A stretch of 64,000 bases of DNA from Macrosoma leucophasiata (lineage: Eukaryota; Arthropoda; Insecta; Lepidoptera; Hedylidae), in NCBI GenBank assembly GCA_036365455.1, contig JAWQUS010000020.1:6111001-6175000 (forward strand), given 5' to 3'. Position 1 is the stretch's first letter, and each line of letters starts with the position of its first letter. Shown here one piece after another: positions 54,327 to 63,895 of this stretch. Position numbers and translations under genes: made by a program. The notes beneath the pieces were generated by a model. That model saw only the letters and a list, made by a program, of their open reading frames with translations, ran no database searches and had not been told where the DNA came from.

Positions 54327-54905
54327 GTAGCTGGTGGTAGAGTTCCAGTGTAGCTCGAGAGTCACGACCGCATTACCTAATTTATCTGCCACCAAATGGT
54401 AGTGTTCAGCACTATCGTGTTCCGCTTAGATGGTAATGTATGGCCCCGTAATAACTATCACAGGGACATTTTTTTTTTTTTTTTTTTTTTCATTTATTTA
54501 ACCATACTTAAAACTATTTTACAATTTGAACTACATCAAAAAGCCTGAAGAGGTTTGTGCTGATGCAGGTATTCGTTCAACATATAAAATTCATAACAAG
54601 TAGGAACAGTATTCCATCTTACCAACGGATACAATGTTAAGTAAATGTCTTAATATTAATGTGTTATTATACAAAACAATGAAAACAATTAAAATGTATT
54701 ACACCTAATCACAATTTGCTTTTAATAAAAGTTGAGAAAAAATAAATAAATAATAATAATAATAATCTTTTCCACCTACATAACACCTACGGTCTCGGGG
54801 ATGTCAACGCATCTTCAGTCTGACCTCTGGTCTTTGTATGGGGTATATGTTGCAGTCATCACTTAACATCAATGTGAACTGCATGCTTGTTTGACACTTC
54901 CACTA
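54327..54905 (+). repeat. Rep-B copy split by a poly-T-headed insertion
   Basis: 5' part 54330-54466 (GCTGGTGGTAGAGTTCCAGT, CAGCACTATCGTGTTCC) and 3' part 54775-54905 (TCAGTCTGACCTCTGGTCTT, GCAGTCATCACTTAACATCA, GACACTTCCACTATG). The segment between is a separate retroposed piece. Confidence 0.65.
54469..54770 (-). mobile_element. Poly-A retroposed fragment, minus strand
   Basis: Begins with about 22 T residues; on the minus strand AATAAA lies a few bases before the A run. The far side ends in AATAATAATAATAAT. A LINE 3' end or processed transcript copy would look like this. No protein homology recognised. Confidence 0.42.
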
Positions 54906-55150
54906 TGTAATGGAAGTGGCGAGCAAGCATGCAGTTCACAAACAAGCGTATGCTTATGTTCACAGTTCACATGGTAAATAAATGCTGTAGCTAATAACTC
55001 CTGACAGTAAACAAATTAGGTCTTAGGAGTGGCAACGCATCTGCATTTTATCAGGTTTTTGTGTAAATGGCTATAGTCTATGGCTGCAGTCGTCACTTAA
55101 CATTAATATGAAATGCATGCTTGTTTACCACCGCTGTTACATACATAAAA
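54904..55150. repeat. Rep-B pieces, inverted tail then plus 3' half
   Basis: TATGTAATGGAAGTGGCGAG (minus tail) is followed by TTAGGAGTGGCAACGCATCT, GGCTGCAGTCGTCACTTAAC and GCATGCTTGTTTACCAC (plus). Confidence 0.55.
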
Positions 55151-55439
55151 AGTGATACGTTGTTAGTTAGCAGGTTTTGATTCTAGCAATACCTATTTGA
55201 AACTTAAATGGTCTCCTTTCTACGAGTACATAAAAAAAATAAAATAAAAAATACATTATTAAAAGAAACGTTGTGATGTATGTTTCCTGTCGTATTATTT
55301 CTTTTTCATTCGGAGATAGCATTTGCAATCACATTTAGTAGTAAAGTTTCCTCTCTAATTGAATTAATGATGTATATTTCAACCATATTTAGATTAATTA
55401 TTTTCTCAACGATAAAGTGTTATTTATATGTATTTATCG
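55151..55439. other. Gap: no feature recognised
   Basis: AT-rich; a 66-codon hydrophobic ORF (55280-55480) is not supported. Confidence 0.4.
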
Positions 55440-55613
55440 ACATCCATAAAAGCGAAAGGTCACTTATCATGAAATATTAGAAACTACAAGTGCTAGGAGT
55501 TTCAAATTTTGCATGGCAGTTCGATTTGGGACGTAGGTGCCAGGTGCCCACTAAGTCCCGTCTTATTGCGGAATTTGTAAGTAATGAAGATTGTACTCGG
55601 GGCGGGCCGCTAG
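55440..55613 (+). mobile_element. Helitron-like element, 3' end clear
   Basis: Starts near CATCCATAAAAGCGAAAGGT and ends GTACTCGGGGCGGGCCGCTAG|T. Its 3' end faces another one at 55622. Confidence 0.5.
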
Positions 55614-55621
55614 TGTAACTA

Positions 55622-55657
55622 CTAGCGGACCGCCCCGACTTCGCACGAGTACATCAA
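55622..55657 (-). mobile_element. Helitron-like 3' end, inverted
   Basis: A|CTAGCGGACCGCCCCGACTT then CGCACGAGTAC, a reverse-orientation 3' end 8 bp from the preceding one; truncated by the LINE. Confidence 0.45.
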
Positions 55658-55659
55658 CT

Positions 55660-56752
55660 CGATGAATCAAAGTTAGGCATCAAAGTGAATCCTAAGAAGT
55701 GTCAAGACATTGTAGTTGGTAGCCAAAAGCAACTAGCCAAATTAGACCTCAGTTCCGTAGCACCTGTCACTTTAGAGGGCCAGAAAATTACATTTTGCCC
55801 ATCAGTCAAGGACCTAGGACTACATATAGACGCCACTCTCAGCTGGAACGTGCAAGTCAGTGAAGTTTGTCGTTCTGCTTATGCCTCATTAAGCTCTCTA
55901 AATAGAAAAAGAAACTTCCTACCCACTCAGACAAAAAATCGTCTTATACAAGCACTTATTGTCCCTTTAATAGATTACGCTGATGCGTGTTATCTGGACT
56001 TAAATGAGGCAGGTCTTGATAAACTAGATCGAGTGGTCAATAATGCAATCCGGTTCATCTTCCGTCTTCGTAAGTTTGACCATGTGTCCACTTTTCGTAA
56101 TGACCTTAAATGGCTAACCATCCGCCAACGAAGACAATCAAGAATTTTGTGTTTACTTTTCAATCCTATTTGACGATTCTTCTCCTACTTATTTAAAAAT
56201 TAATTCCAGTTTCTCTGATCTTCCCACTCTCTACATCTCCGCTCTAATGAATCTCTCACCCTTTCTATACCCCTTCATAGATCTGGTTTCGTTTCTAACT
56301 CTTTCACTGTTCAGGCAGCTCGCTTGTGGAATGCGCTGCCAGATGTTCTCCAAAGATCTTGTTCGAAACTGACACTAAAAAATAATTTAAAGAAACATTT
56401 TTTGCAATAATTGAATCAATCTATGTAATTCATCATCGTTAATGTTTATTTTATTGGTGTGTAAGTATATTTTTTACTACTTAATAATATGTATGTTTAT
56501 ATTATATGTGACATATTTATTTATAATGTGTATTTATTTTATTATATGTAATACTTTTGTTTTCAATGTATGAATCTTGTTTAAGATAATTTCAATAAGT
56601 TTTTTTTTCTGTTCTTTAACTATTATGCCGCTCAGATAGCTCTCTAGACTCCCGATGGTTAACTGGAAAAGAGCGCTTTTAGCGTTAAGTTCGCCATTTG
56701 TCAATATGTTTTATATTGTGGCAATAAAGTATTAAATAAATAAATAAGTAAA
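55660..56752 (+). mobile_element. CR1/jockey-like LINE, 3' half of RT domain to tail
   Basis: A 162-codon ORF (55685-56173) carries the region after the RT core: VKDLGLHIDATLSWNVQVSE, LIQALIVPLIDYADACYLDL, LDRVVNNAIRFIFRLRKFDH and WLTIRQRRQSRILCLLF. After a frame break, SNSFTVQAARLWNALPDVLQ and KNNLKKHFLQ continue the C terminus. The YADA here is in the post-core region, not the catalytic YADD. The 3' UTR has AAGAGCGCTTTTAGCGTTAA and ends CAATAAAG plus a TAAA simple tail. The endonuclease and catalytic core are missing, so it is dead. Confidence 0.82.
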
Positions 56753-57064
56753 TGAATTTAATAACATAAATTCATCGAGTTTAATTTGCGTGGAACACTT
56801 TTGATTTTTTATTAAATAAGTATCTTAGGCAGTATACACCACTGGTGTAGCTACAGGAGGGCTGCGGGGGCGGCCTGCACCGGGTGCCACCTGTTTGGAA
56901 GTGACACCCTCTCTCTTTAAGTAACCAAAATTTGCGCCGTTTAGACTTGAAAGCGCAACACAAATCTCACTTTCGCATTTATAATACCAGAGGGCGTCCA
57001 CAGACAGAGAATTTGCTCAAATATAGGGAAGAACGGTGGAGAATGGTAAAATAAGATACCTACA

Positions 57065-57645
57065 AAAAATATGGGCCTCATAAGAAAGCTCAACGTCACT
57101 CAGAGAGCAATGGAGAGAGCTATGCTTAGAGTCACATAATCTCTGCGATATCGAATCAGAAATGAGGAGATCCACATGAGAATAAAAGTTACCGACATAG
57201 CTTACCGAATACTAAGTGGTTAGTAGGTTAATGATGCAAATATTGTAATTTTTCGACTGCTTAATAATTATCAGTAATATTAGATGCGAGCTTCGGATGT
57301 AACGGTGCCAGGACAAACCCAATAAGGGTTTTTTGGTATCCATATACTTTTATTCATATGTTGTTAGGTAACAAATCTTAATAAATAAATAATAATAATA
57401 GCGAGACTCAAGTGGCAGTGAGCAGGGTGCATAGCCCGAAGAACTGACGGAAGCAGAACTTGGGGCAGAAGAGTTCTTGACTGGCGACCGTGTACCGGAG
57501 AGGCAGGCAGGCCCCTCACAAATGGACCTACGACCTAGTGAAGGTCGCGAGCAATCGCTGGATGAGTGCGGCCCCGAACCGTTCGTTGTGGCAATCTTTG
57601 GGGGAGGTCTTTGTTTAGTAGTGGACGTTTTTTGGCTGAAATAAT
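57065..57645 (+). mobile_element. RTE-type LINE C-terminal end, split and broken
   Basis: Plus-strand frame: RKLNVTQRAMERAMLRVT, RYRIRNEEIHMRIKVTDIAY, then a break at about 57216; resumed at 57402 with GCIARRTDG, TWGRRVLDWRPCTGE and GRSLFSSGRFLAE. Stops and frame changes throughout. The terminal TTTTTTGGCTGAAATAATGA is the RTE 3' end. About 185 bp (57217-57401), ending in AATAATAATAATAG, interrupts the gene, probably an insertion. ORFs on the opposite strand are shadows. Confidence 0.78.
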
Positions 57646-58140
57646 GATTATGAGGATGAAATACGTCCATCGAGTATAATTTTTTCGTCCGTTGCATATT
57701 GACCTAAAAATAGAAGCGGGGATACTATCAGACAGATTAGGCAATCAAATCAAAACAATCTTAATTCAAATAAGCACTTTTATGCTATCAGATTACTATA
57801 AACTATTTACAACGCGTTACCGCTAACAATGATAATGCACTACAGTAATCAAATCACGATGTATTTGCGACCGATCTATCATTACTGACAGGACTATTGC
57901 AGCTAATAAGACCGATATAGAGATGATAGATCGATTGAAGCGTCACGCAATGATTATCGATATCATCCTTCATGATGAGAATCTTACAAGGGAAAAAACG
58001 TAACAATAAGATATCTTAATCTAGCCAAATGTTTTCCAAAATGCAAATTCGCCAAATGCATTAAAGCTATCATATTGCAGAAGGAATGACAAACGTGCAT
58101 AATATATCAAAATTCAGTAGGGAAGAAGGGAAAAAACTTC
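57646..58140. other. Gap: no feature recognised
   Basis: AT-rich DNA. Confidence 0.4.
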
Positions 58141-58142
58141 AA

Positions 58143-58310
58143 CGGCCCTGTAATTTTCGGCACAGAGGCATAACACCTTAAGCCTCAAGAGTGGTAACGC
58201 ATCTGCATTTCGACCTTGGTCTTTGTGTGGGTGTCTATAGGCTGCAGTCATCACTTAACATCAATGTGAACTGCATGCTTGTTTACCACTTCCATTACAT
58301 TAAAAAAAAA
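58143..58310 (+). repeat. Rep-B, 5'-truncated
   Basis: Starts at GGCCCTGTAATTTTCGGCAC and runs complete to the A tail at 58302-58310. Confidence 0.75.
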
Positions 58311-58395
58311 CAGAATAAGTACGCTGTTAATTAAACAGTTAAAAAGTACCTAATGTTAAACACGCGGGTATCTTGCATTACCGTGACGACCATGT

Positions 58396-58623
58396 CACAC
58401 CGCGGACACTCCGTCAAAATTCCATACAAACGCTTAATTTGGTTTCTATTTCACACTTACACAGACATCAATCAGTGACGTGTATTTACACGCGCACCTG
58501 TGTGCGTAGCAAGTACAAAATACCAACCGTCGCCCATAAGAGGGGAAGGGGTTGAGTGATGCAGGCAAATCGGGCGGGACGTCGAAGTGTAGATAGAATG
58601 TATCTATTATTACATATACTCTG
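58396..58623. mobile_element. Elt-7, copy 2 (228 bp, 7-bp TSD)
   Basis: CACACCGCGGACACTCCGTC start, TTACATATACTCTG end, exact 7-bp flanks ACCATGT at 58389-58395 and 58624-58630. Same body as 48816-49036, with CAGTGACGTGTATTTACACG and CGGGACGTCGAAGTGT. Confidence 0.87.
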
Positions 58624-58694
58624 ACCATGTGAGGACATTCTGGAGCTTGAAAACCATTCACAAATCATTACTGAAATAAAACCACAAAACGAAA

Positions 58695-58993
58695 TCTATA
58701 CATACAAATAAAATTGGAGTGTCTGTTAGTAACTTCGACTAAATACCAAATAATCGCTTTTTACTCAATGCTTATGTATGTCTACACGGATCTACTACGG
58801 TCTACATTTTTTTTTACTATTTTTAACTGTCAGTCTGTTTGTCCCTACGACTGTACCGATTTTGACGGGACTTTCACTGGCAGATAGCTCATGTAATAAG
58901 GAGTAATTTAGGATACTTTCACGCGTCGAGACTGAACAATATTTTTTTTAAATTGTTTGTTGTTTTTTTTAATTGTGTCGCGAACACAGCTAG
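58695..58993 (+). mobile_element. Helitron-like element (299 bp)
   Basis: A|TCTATACATACAAATAAAAT start, TTGTGTCGCGAACACAGCTAG|T end. GTGTC/GAACAC around CGC could form the subterminal stem. Non-coding. Confidence 0.55.
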
Positions 58994-59325
58994 TTATAAT
59001 ATCAATGGAGTTGTTGCTTAAGAAGAGAGTCGTCAGCCAATTAGGATCCACATAGCAACATGTCTCGACTGATCTCCGCCAATCCAAGGTATCATTACTA
59101 AATGGATAGCGTAATTTAACGAAACACAAGTCATGTAAGGCATGTCAATTATTTCGTGTAGAACATTTAGGCTACGTTAAGGGTGCTTTTCCAACAGAGA
59201 TGTGCTATACTACGTAGCTATGTATGCGTTTGATATCCACCAATCATATTTATTGGTGCACATAGCTTAGCACTAGTGGAAACGGTTTCAACTAAGATTA
59301 GTTTTTTATATGGAAGGATGTGTGC

Positions 59326-59720
59326 TATGGATGCGTGCTATGGATGCGTGCTATGGTTGCGTGCTATGGATGAGTGTTATGGATGCGTGCTATGGATGCG
59401 TGCTATGGATGCGTGCTATGGTTGCGTGCTATGGATGAGTGTTATGGATGCGTGCTATGGATGCGTGTTATGGATGCGTGTTATGGATGCGTGTTATGGA
59501 TGCGTGCTATGGATGCGTGTTATGGATGCGTGCTATGGATGCGTGCTATGGATGCGTGTTATGGATGCGTGCTATGGATGCGTGTTATGGATGCGTGCTA
59601 TGGATGCGTGCTATGGATGCGTGTTATGGATGCGTGCTATGGATGCGTGTTATGGATGCGTGCTATGGATGCGTGTTATGGATGCGTGCTCTGGATGCGT
59701 GCTATGGATGCGTGTTATGG
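59326..59720. repeat. 13-bp minisatellite, 30 periods
   Basis: Unit TATGGATGCGTGC. TATGG recurs every 13 bp from 59326 to 59716, exactly 30 steps with no indel; the variation is substitutions only, mostly GCTATGG versus GTTATGG. One block of five units (with GGTTG and GAGTG variants) is repeated once, at 59351 and 59416, a 65-bp higher-order copy. Because 13 is not a multiple of 3, all three plus frames stay open and encode the same period-13 peptide; these 166, 142 and 136 codon ORFs are not genes. Confidence 0.95.
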
Positions 59721-59817
59721 GCCGTCGCGAGTGGCGTGCAGAGTGGAGTACCACAGTATACGGCGAATCTTTATAGCGCATCTTTCTCGTACAGCTACAT
59801 AGAATTTGTGGAAACGG

Positions 59818-59867
59818 TCACACACACACACACATATATATATATATAAATAAATAAATAAATAAAA
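59818..59867. repeat. AC/AT/TAAA microsatellite
   Basis: CACACACACACACA then TATATATATATA then AAATAAATAAATAAATA. It joins the SINE-3 tail, so part may be that SINE's simple-repeat end. Confidence 0.8.
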
Positions 59868-60057
59868 TACTCTCTTACACTCACAGCCCCACAGTAGGTA
59901 TAAACCTGTGTAGTGGGTGCCGTTGTACACATACACAAACACCCAGACCCGAAACAAATATCTGTAGGCAATACAAATATTTGTCCCGGTGCGGGGATCG
60001 AACCCGCGACCCTTCGAATCAAACGGTCATCTCACACCGCTGGACTAACCGGGTCGT
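59868..60057 (-). mobile_element. SINE-3 (tRNA-derived), copy 2
   Basis: Reverse orientation: CTTACACTCACAGCCCCACA, CAAACACCCAGACCCG, TGTCCCGGTGCGGGGATCGA (B-box complement), CTCACACCGCTGGACTAACC (A-box complement). Intact tRNA-like head. Confidence 0.82.
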
Positions 60058-60282
60058 CAATTTTCGTAGCGTAGATTCCACATCTTCGCAGCATAGCTGC
60101 ATAGCACATCTCTGGTGGAAAAGGCACCTAATCCTAGAACTGGTTTCGATTGGCAGATGATACGATATTATTATGTTCAGATTACTTATTGATCAATGGA
60201 CGCGTTTAAAGAATAGATCAAGTGCGAGTTAGAAATAATATTGTAAGGATTATTGTTAACTAATTAACTTAATTATTAGATG

Positions 60283-60372
60283 AGGCACGGGAGGTTTGTC
60301 AGGACCGGAATAACTGGTGCTTTACACTCTCTGCCTACTCCGTTAGGGACCTGGCGTGAAGATACATACATA
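60283..60372 (-). repeat. Rep-J copy
   Basis: ATGAGGCACGGGAGGTTTGT, CACTCTCTGCCTACTCCGTT and GGACCTGGCGTGAAGATACA. Confidence 0.62.
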
Positions 60373-60630
60373 CATTATTGTTAACGCAATTTAAATTACT
60401 GCATTTTTTTTAATTTAGGTACTAACTTTTGCCATAAAATTGCTAGACAGACTTTCTTGAGAAATACCTCGTTGACTTTTTTATTTAACGAAGTTAATAC
60501 GTTAAGATCCCACTGCAGAATAATTTCGTCAGCGAAAAAAAAATTTGGGGGTCCATGAAATGAAAATGGGGGTCCACGATAATGGATCTCAACACATACA
60601 CCGATAGTAACAATTTACTTACATCATACC

Positions 60631-60808
60631 AGTGATTCCCAAAGTGGTCCATGGGAGACTCGATGGGGGTCTACGTAGAATGGCGTGAATGAAATTTGGA
60701 AATATGGGAATGTGATATACATGTAGCAAGGAAGGAGGAAGGGGGTCCACGGAAACCAGGAAAAAATTGAAAGGGGTCTACAAGAAAAAATAGTTTGGGA
60801 ACCTCTGA
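60631..60808. mobile_element. hAT-like short element, second family
   Basis: Ends CAGTGATTCCCAAAGTGGTC and AGTTTGGGAACCTCTG are inverted over about 14 bp, the CAGNGGTTCCCAA form typical of hAT TIRs. GGGGGTCCACGG-type text repeats inside. No clean 8-bp TSD, so it is old or rearranged. Confidence 0.55.
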
Positions 60809-60872
60809 TCTAGAGAATGTATATCCACTGGGTTGCCTATCAAAATATTTTTTATTAAAAATATAAGTAAGC

Positions 60873-61332
60873 AAGTATATTAGGCTAATATACTTGCCGC
60901 TAAATGGTAGTGTTCAGCACTATCGTGTTCCAGTCAGGTGGTAATGTACGGCCCTGTAATTTTCGGCACAGAGGCGTAACACCATAGGCCTCAGGAGTGG
61001 TAACGCATCTGCATTTTGACCTTGGTCTTTGTGTGGGTGTCTATAGGCTGCAGTCATCACTTAACATCAATATGAACTGCATGCTTGCAGAGAATATGTA
61101 ATAATACTACGTATAGAATGGACACTTCGACGTCCCGCCCGATTTGCACACATACACAACCCCTTCCTCTCTTATGGGCAACGGTTGGTATTTTGTACGT
61201 GCTACGCACACAGGTGCGCGTTTAAATACACGTCACTGATGGATAGAAACCAACTTAAGCGTTTGTATGGAATTTTGGCGGATTGTCCGCGGTGTGATGC
61301 TTGTTAGCCACTTCGATAAGATAAAAAAAAAA
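60873..61332 (+). repeat. Rep-B copy interrupted by Elt-7
   Basis: Rep-B from TAATATACTTGCCGCTAAAT to TATGAACTGCATGCTTG (61087), then the Elt-7 copy, then ATGCTTGTTAGCCACTTCGA and an A run. The two parts join correctly when one ATGCTTG is removed. Confidence 0.82.
61088..61296. mobile_element. Elt-7, copy 3, nested in Rep-B (209 bp, 7-bp TSD)
   Basis: Reverse relative to the other copies: CAGAGAATATGTAATAATAC start, GGCGGATTGTCCGCGGTGTG end. ATGCTTG at 61081-61087 and 61297-61303. The intact Rep-B host proves the exact ends and that the 7 bp were duplicated at insertion. Confidence 0.92.
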
Positions 61333-61368
61333 CCGTTGGTAGAATTCAATTGTCGAAGTTCGAGAGCT

Positions 61369-61400
61369 TGGCCTGCTACCACTAGGTTACTGGGGCAGTT
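61369..61400 (-). mobile_element. SINE-1 head fragment
   Basis: GGCCTGCTACCACTAGGTTA then CTGGGGCAGTT, the reverse complement of the tRNA-like start. Confidence 0.45.
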
Positions 61401-61587
61401 AAAAATATTATTTAGTTTTAATATAAATCAGTTCACATTTCTACGATGTATTGCTCAACAAAATATCATACAATAATATTGTAAGCAAAGGTAATTTGCT
61501 CATCTAAAAGTTGCCCGCGGCTGTTTTGCACGTGCAGTTAGCGTATTACATGAGATGGCTGTGTTATTTATTATTATTAAATTTAGA

Positions 61588-61640
61588 CCAGGGGTATCCA
61601 ACCCATGGCCCGCCTGTCTATAGGCCGGCTGTATATCATT
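61588..61640 (+). mobile_element. hAT-type terminus (CAGGGGT), fragment
   Basis: CCAGGGGTATCCAACCCATG and GCCCGCCTG match the CAGGGGTNNCCAACC-like ends of some hAT elements. The partner end was not found. Confidence 0.4.
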
Positions 61641-61843
61641 TTTGCGGGACGCAATATTTTTGGTATTGTAAGGTTAAGGTATTAACTATACGAAATATGC
61701 ATGTGATGTTTCTATTATACTTCATCTACTTATGTTATATGTTCTTGTAAGGTGCATTACGAATAAACCAGTTAGCTTCCTACCGCCGTGTTTAATTAAC
61801 TTCACACTGACGACGAGTACGGGATATATTTTTTTACATAGTT

Positions 61844-62808
61844 GTGCGTGATAATAAAGTGCTGTGTGTATTCATATTAGCGATTACAATACCTTTCGGA
61901 AAAATAGAACGTTTTGATTTACACAGTAGGCAATGGTCGCAATATTTACGCCGCGTAAGTCAGTTCATACTGCTGAACGAAATAAAACCTAACCTGCAAG
62001 TGGCTACATTAATAACGTTAGTTGGTGAACCCACGTATAATTTAATGTGCGATCTATGTGCGCCCGTGAATCCGAAAGATAAAACGTTCGACGAATTGGT
62101 AAAAATATTGACGGATCATCTTGAACCTCAACGATCTGTGATAGCCGAGAGACACGTGTTTAGATTACGCCGGCAGAAAAAAAGGTGAACCGTTGACCGA
62201 ATACTTGCAAAATTTGAAGCATCTCGCCGCGACTTGTGAATTTGGTAAAATGTTAGAGGAAAACCTTCGCGACCAATTCGTTTCGGGGTTGGCAAGTGAC
62301 GATATGCGATCGCGTCTGTTCGCCGAGAAGGACATCCAGTATAAGAAGGCGGTGGAGCTAGCGTTGGCTCTGGAGGCGGCCGAGAATAATGTGTGTAATA
62401 ATAAATAATAAGTGCCGTTTTAGACAATTTAACTGTAACGCGTGTAACCGTAAAGGCCATCTAAAAGTTATGTGCAAAATGTTCGATTCCGATCGCAGAC
62501 GTCCCGCGGATAGAAATCATAATTTTATTAATGATGACTCTGAAAATGAATTATTTAATATTCAAGTGTGCGCGGAAGGCGACATACCGTATTTTCTGAA
62601 TGTGAACATAGATAGCATTTCATTAAAATGTGAAATTGATACGGGCAGTAAAGTTTCGGGAATAAACGATCAATGTTACATGTTTAATGTGAGAAAACCT
62701 AAAGTGATCTTAGGTAGCATTTTTATGAAACTCAACTATTGGCACAAATCAGTGATAATCAAAACCAACAGCCTAACCAATCTACGAAAACAAAAACACT
62801 GTAAATGA
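61844..62808 (+). pseudogene. Ty3/gypsy-type LTR retrotransposon remnant: broken Gag and start of protease
   Basis: Three frame segments in order. 61844-62188 carries a Gag part with FGKIERFDLHSRQW, LVGEPTYNLMCDLCAP and LEPQRSVIAERHVFRLRR. An A run at about 62178-62185 breaks the frame; 62193-62408 continues Gag (EENLRDQFVSGLASDDMRSR, KAVELALALEAAE) to a stop. 62389-62808 has a CX2CX4HX4C zinc knuckle (CNACNRKGHLKVMC) and a retroviral-type aspartic protease motif (CEIDTGSKVSGI), after which similarity ends. Two frame breaks, no RT or integrase, and no clear LTR pair mean it is dead. CTGACGACGAGTACGGGATA at 61807-61826 could be near the old primer site. Confidence 0.85.
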
Positions 62809-63184
62809 TATCACCCATCAAAAGGCTGACCTCGCCTGTCAGTGCTTAATCTTAACGGTTGTATCAAATGTCTAAGCTCCAATAGGTAAAGTGCGCTTCG
62901 TGAACGGCATGCCTATTTGCTACTCCACTGGCATTTTGGCTGGTCGATAGCTGTGCAAAGTGAAGCAAGACCATTTACGGCCGTCTATATATGGTTCCGT
63001 ATGTCTTTCGATTCATCGGGACAGGTCTATTTGAAAAAATCTATTTGATAACACCATACAAAACCGTCGCACGCTCCTAAGGTTTTGTGTTAGGAATTCA
63101 GATATACGATGAAAGCTGCAAAATATTTGTTGCGCAAATTTTTGATGTGCTCACCATTGATTTACAAGTGATGCTTAAAGGTTG
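62809..63184. other. Gap: no feature recognised
   Basis: No continuing pol homology or shared repeat found. Confidence 0.4.
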
Positions 63185-63698
63185 GGATCCCACTGTAGAA
63201 TCATTTTGTTCATCCAGATATGCTGCAAACCTAATTTTTACGCATATTTATAATCTAGAGAATATGTATCCACTAGGTTGCCTATTAAAATTTGGCCGCA
63301 AGTACCTATTTTTAATTATATTATTTTATCTTTAACAGCCAGCAACTCTTATTTGCGGCCTATTTAATTTGGCTCCTGTATATCATAATAGCTTTAATTT
63401 CATATATAAATAATACATGTACATTATGGACGTTAAAAGTTATCGGGGCGGAACGAAAATATGTAGGGGCGGCCAAGAGCGCAACGGCTGCCGTGATTTT
63501 TCAGAGTCTTTATACATATTGCCGTGAAGTGGACAATATTTTATTGAAACAACAACGAAAAGAAATTAAATCCCAAAAAAAAAAAAAAATACTTGTGACC
63601 ACTATTTGATAGGCAACCAACCTAGTGGATATATATTCTCTAGTACTCTAGATTATAAATATGCGTAAAAAATATGTTTGCAGCATATCTGGATGCAC
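63185..63698. repeat. Inverted repeat pair of about 85 bp
   Basis: 63213-63295 (CATCCAGATATGCTGCAAAC, TACGCATATTTATAATCTAG, ATCCACTAGGTTGCCTAT) recurs inverted at 63606-63696. The block ATGTATATCCACTGGGTTGC is also at 60820-60839 and GATCCCACTG..AGAATNATTT at 60509 and 63187, so the same repeat lies beside the hAT-like element at 60631. Possibly a larger old DNA transposon. Confidence 0.5.
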
Positions 63699-63699
63699 G

Positions 63700-63895
63700 A
63701 TGGGTTAAAATGCGGATACGTTGCCACCCCTGAGACCTTAGTTGATATGTCTATGTGATAAGTTATTACGGGGCCGTGCATTACCGTCTAACTGGAACAC
63801 GACAGTGCTGAACATTTAGCGGCAGATTGATTAATTGATAATGCGGTGCTGCCTACGCCCTCGAGTTTCTACACTTGAATTCTACCACCAGTAAA
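63700..63895 (-). repeat. Rep-B copy
   Basis: ATGCGGATACGTTGCCACCC, GGCCGTGCATTACCGTCTAA, CTGGAACACGACAGTGCTGA and GAATTCTACCACCAGTAA. 3' tail missing. Confidence 0.65.

Larger units (their letters stand above)
59179..60129. mobile_element. Composite MITE holding a minisatellite and SINE-3
   Basis: Left end GGGTGCTTTTCCAACAGAGA then TGTGCTATACTACGTAGCTA (59181-59221); right end CATAGCTGCATAGCACATCT then CTGGTGGAAAAGGCACC (60092-60128) is its near reverse complement. Between them are a short inner AT-rich part, the 13-bp minisatellite, AC/AT simple repeats and a SINE-3. The 13-bp unit resembles the GTGCTATG motif of the end itself. No consistent TSD found (TTAA left, TAAT right). Confidence 0.68.

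Noticed and set aside
55685..56173. 162-codon ORF as a host gene
   Set aside because: It is the post-core part of a LINE reverse transcriptase, followed by a frame break and a LINE 3' UTR with simple tail.
59276..59849. Three long plus-strand ORFs (166, 142, 136 codons) with a Met/Cys/Trp repeat peptide
   Set aside because: They are the three frames of a 13-bp minisatellite; the same peptide appears in every frame.
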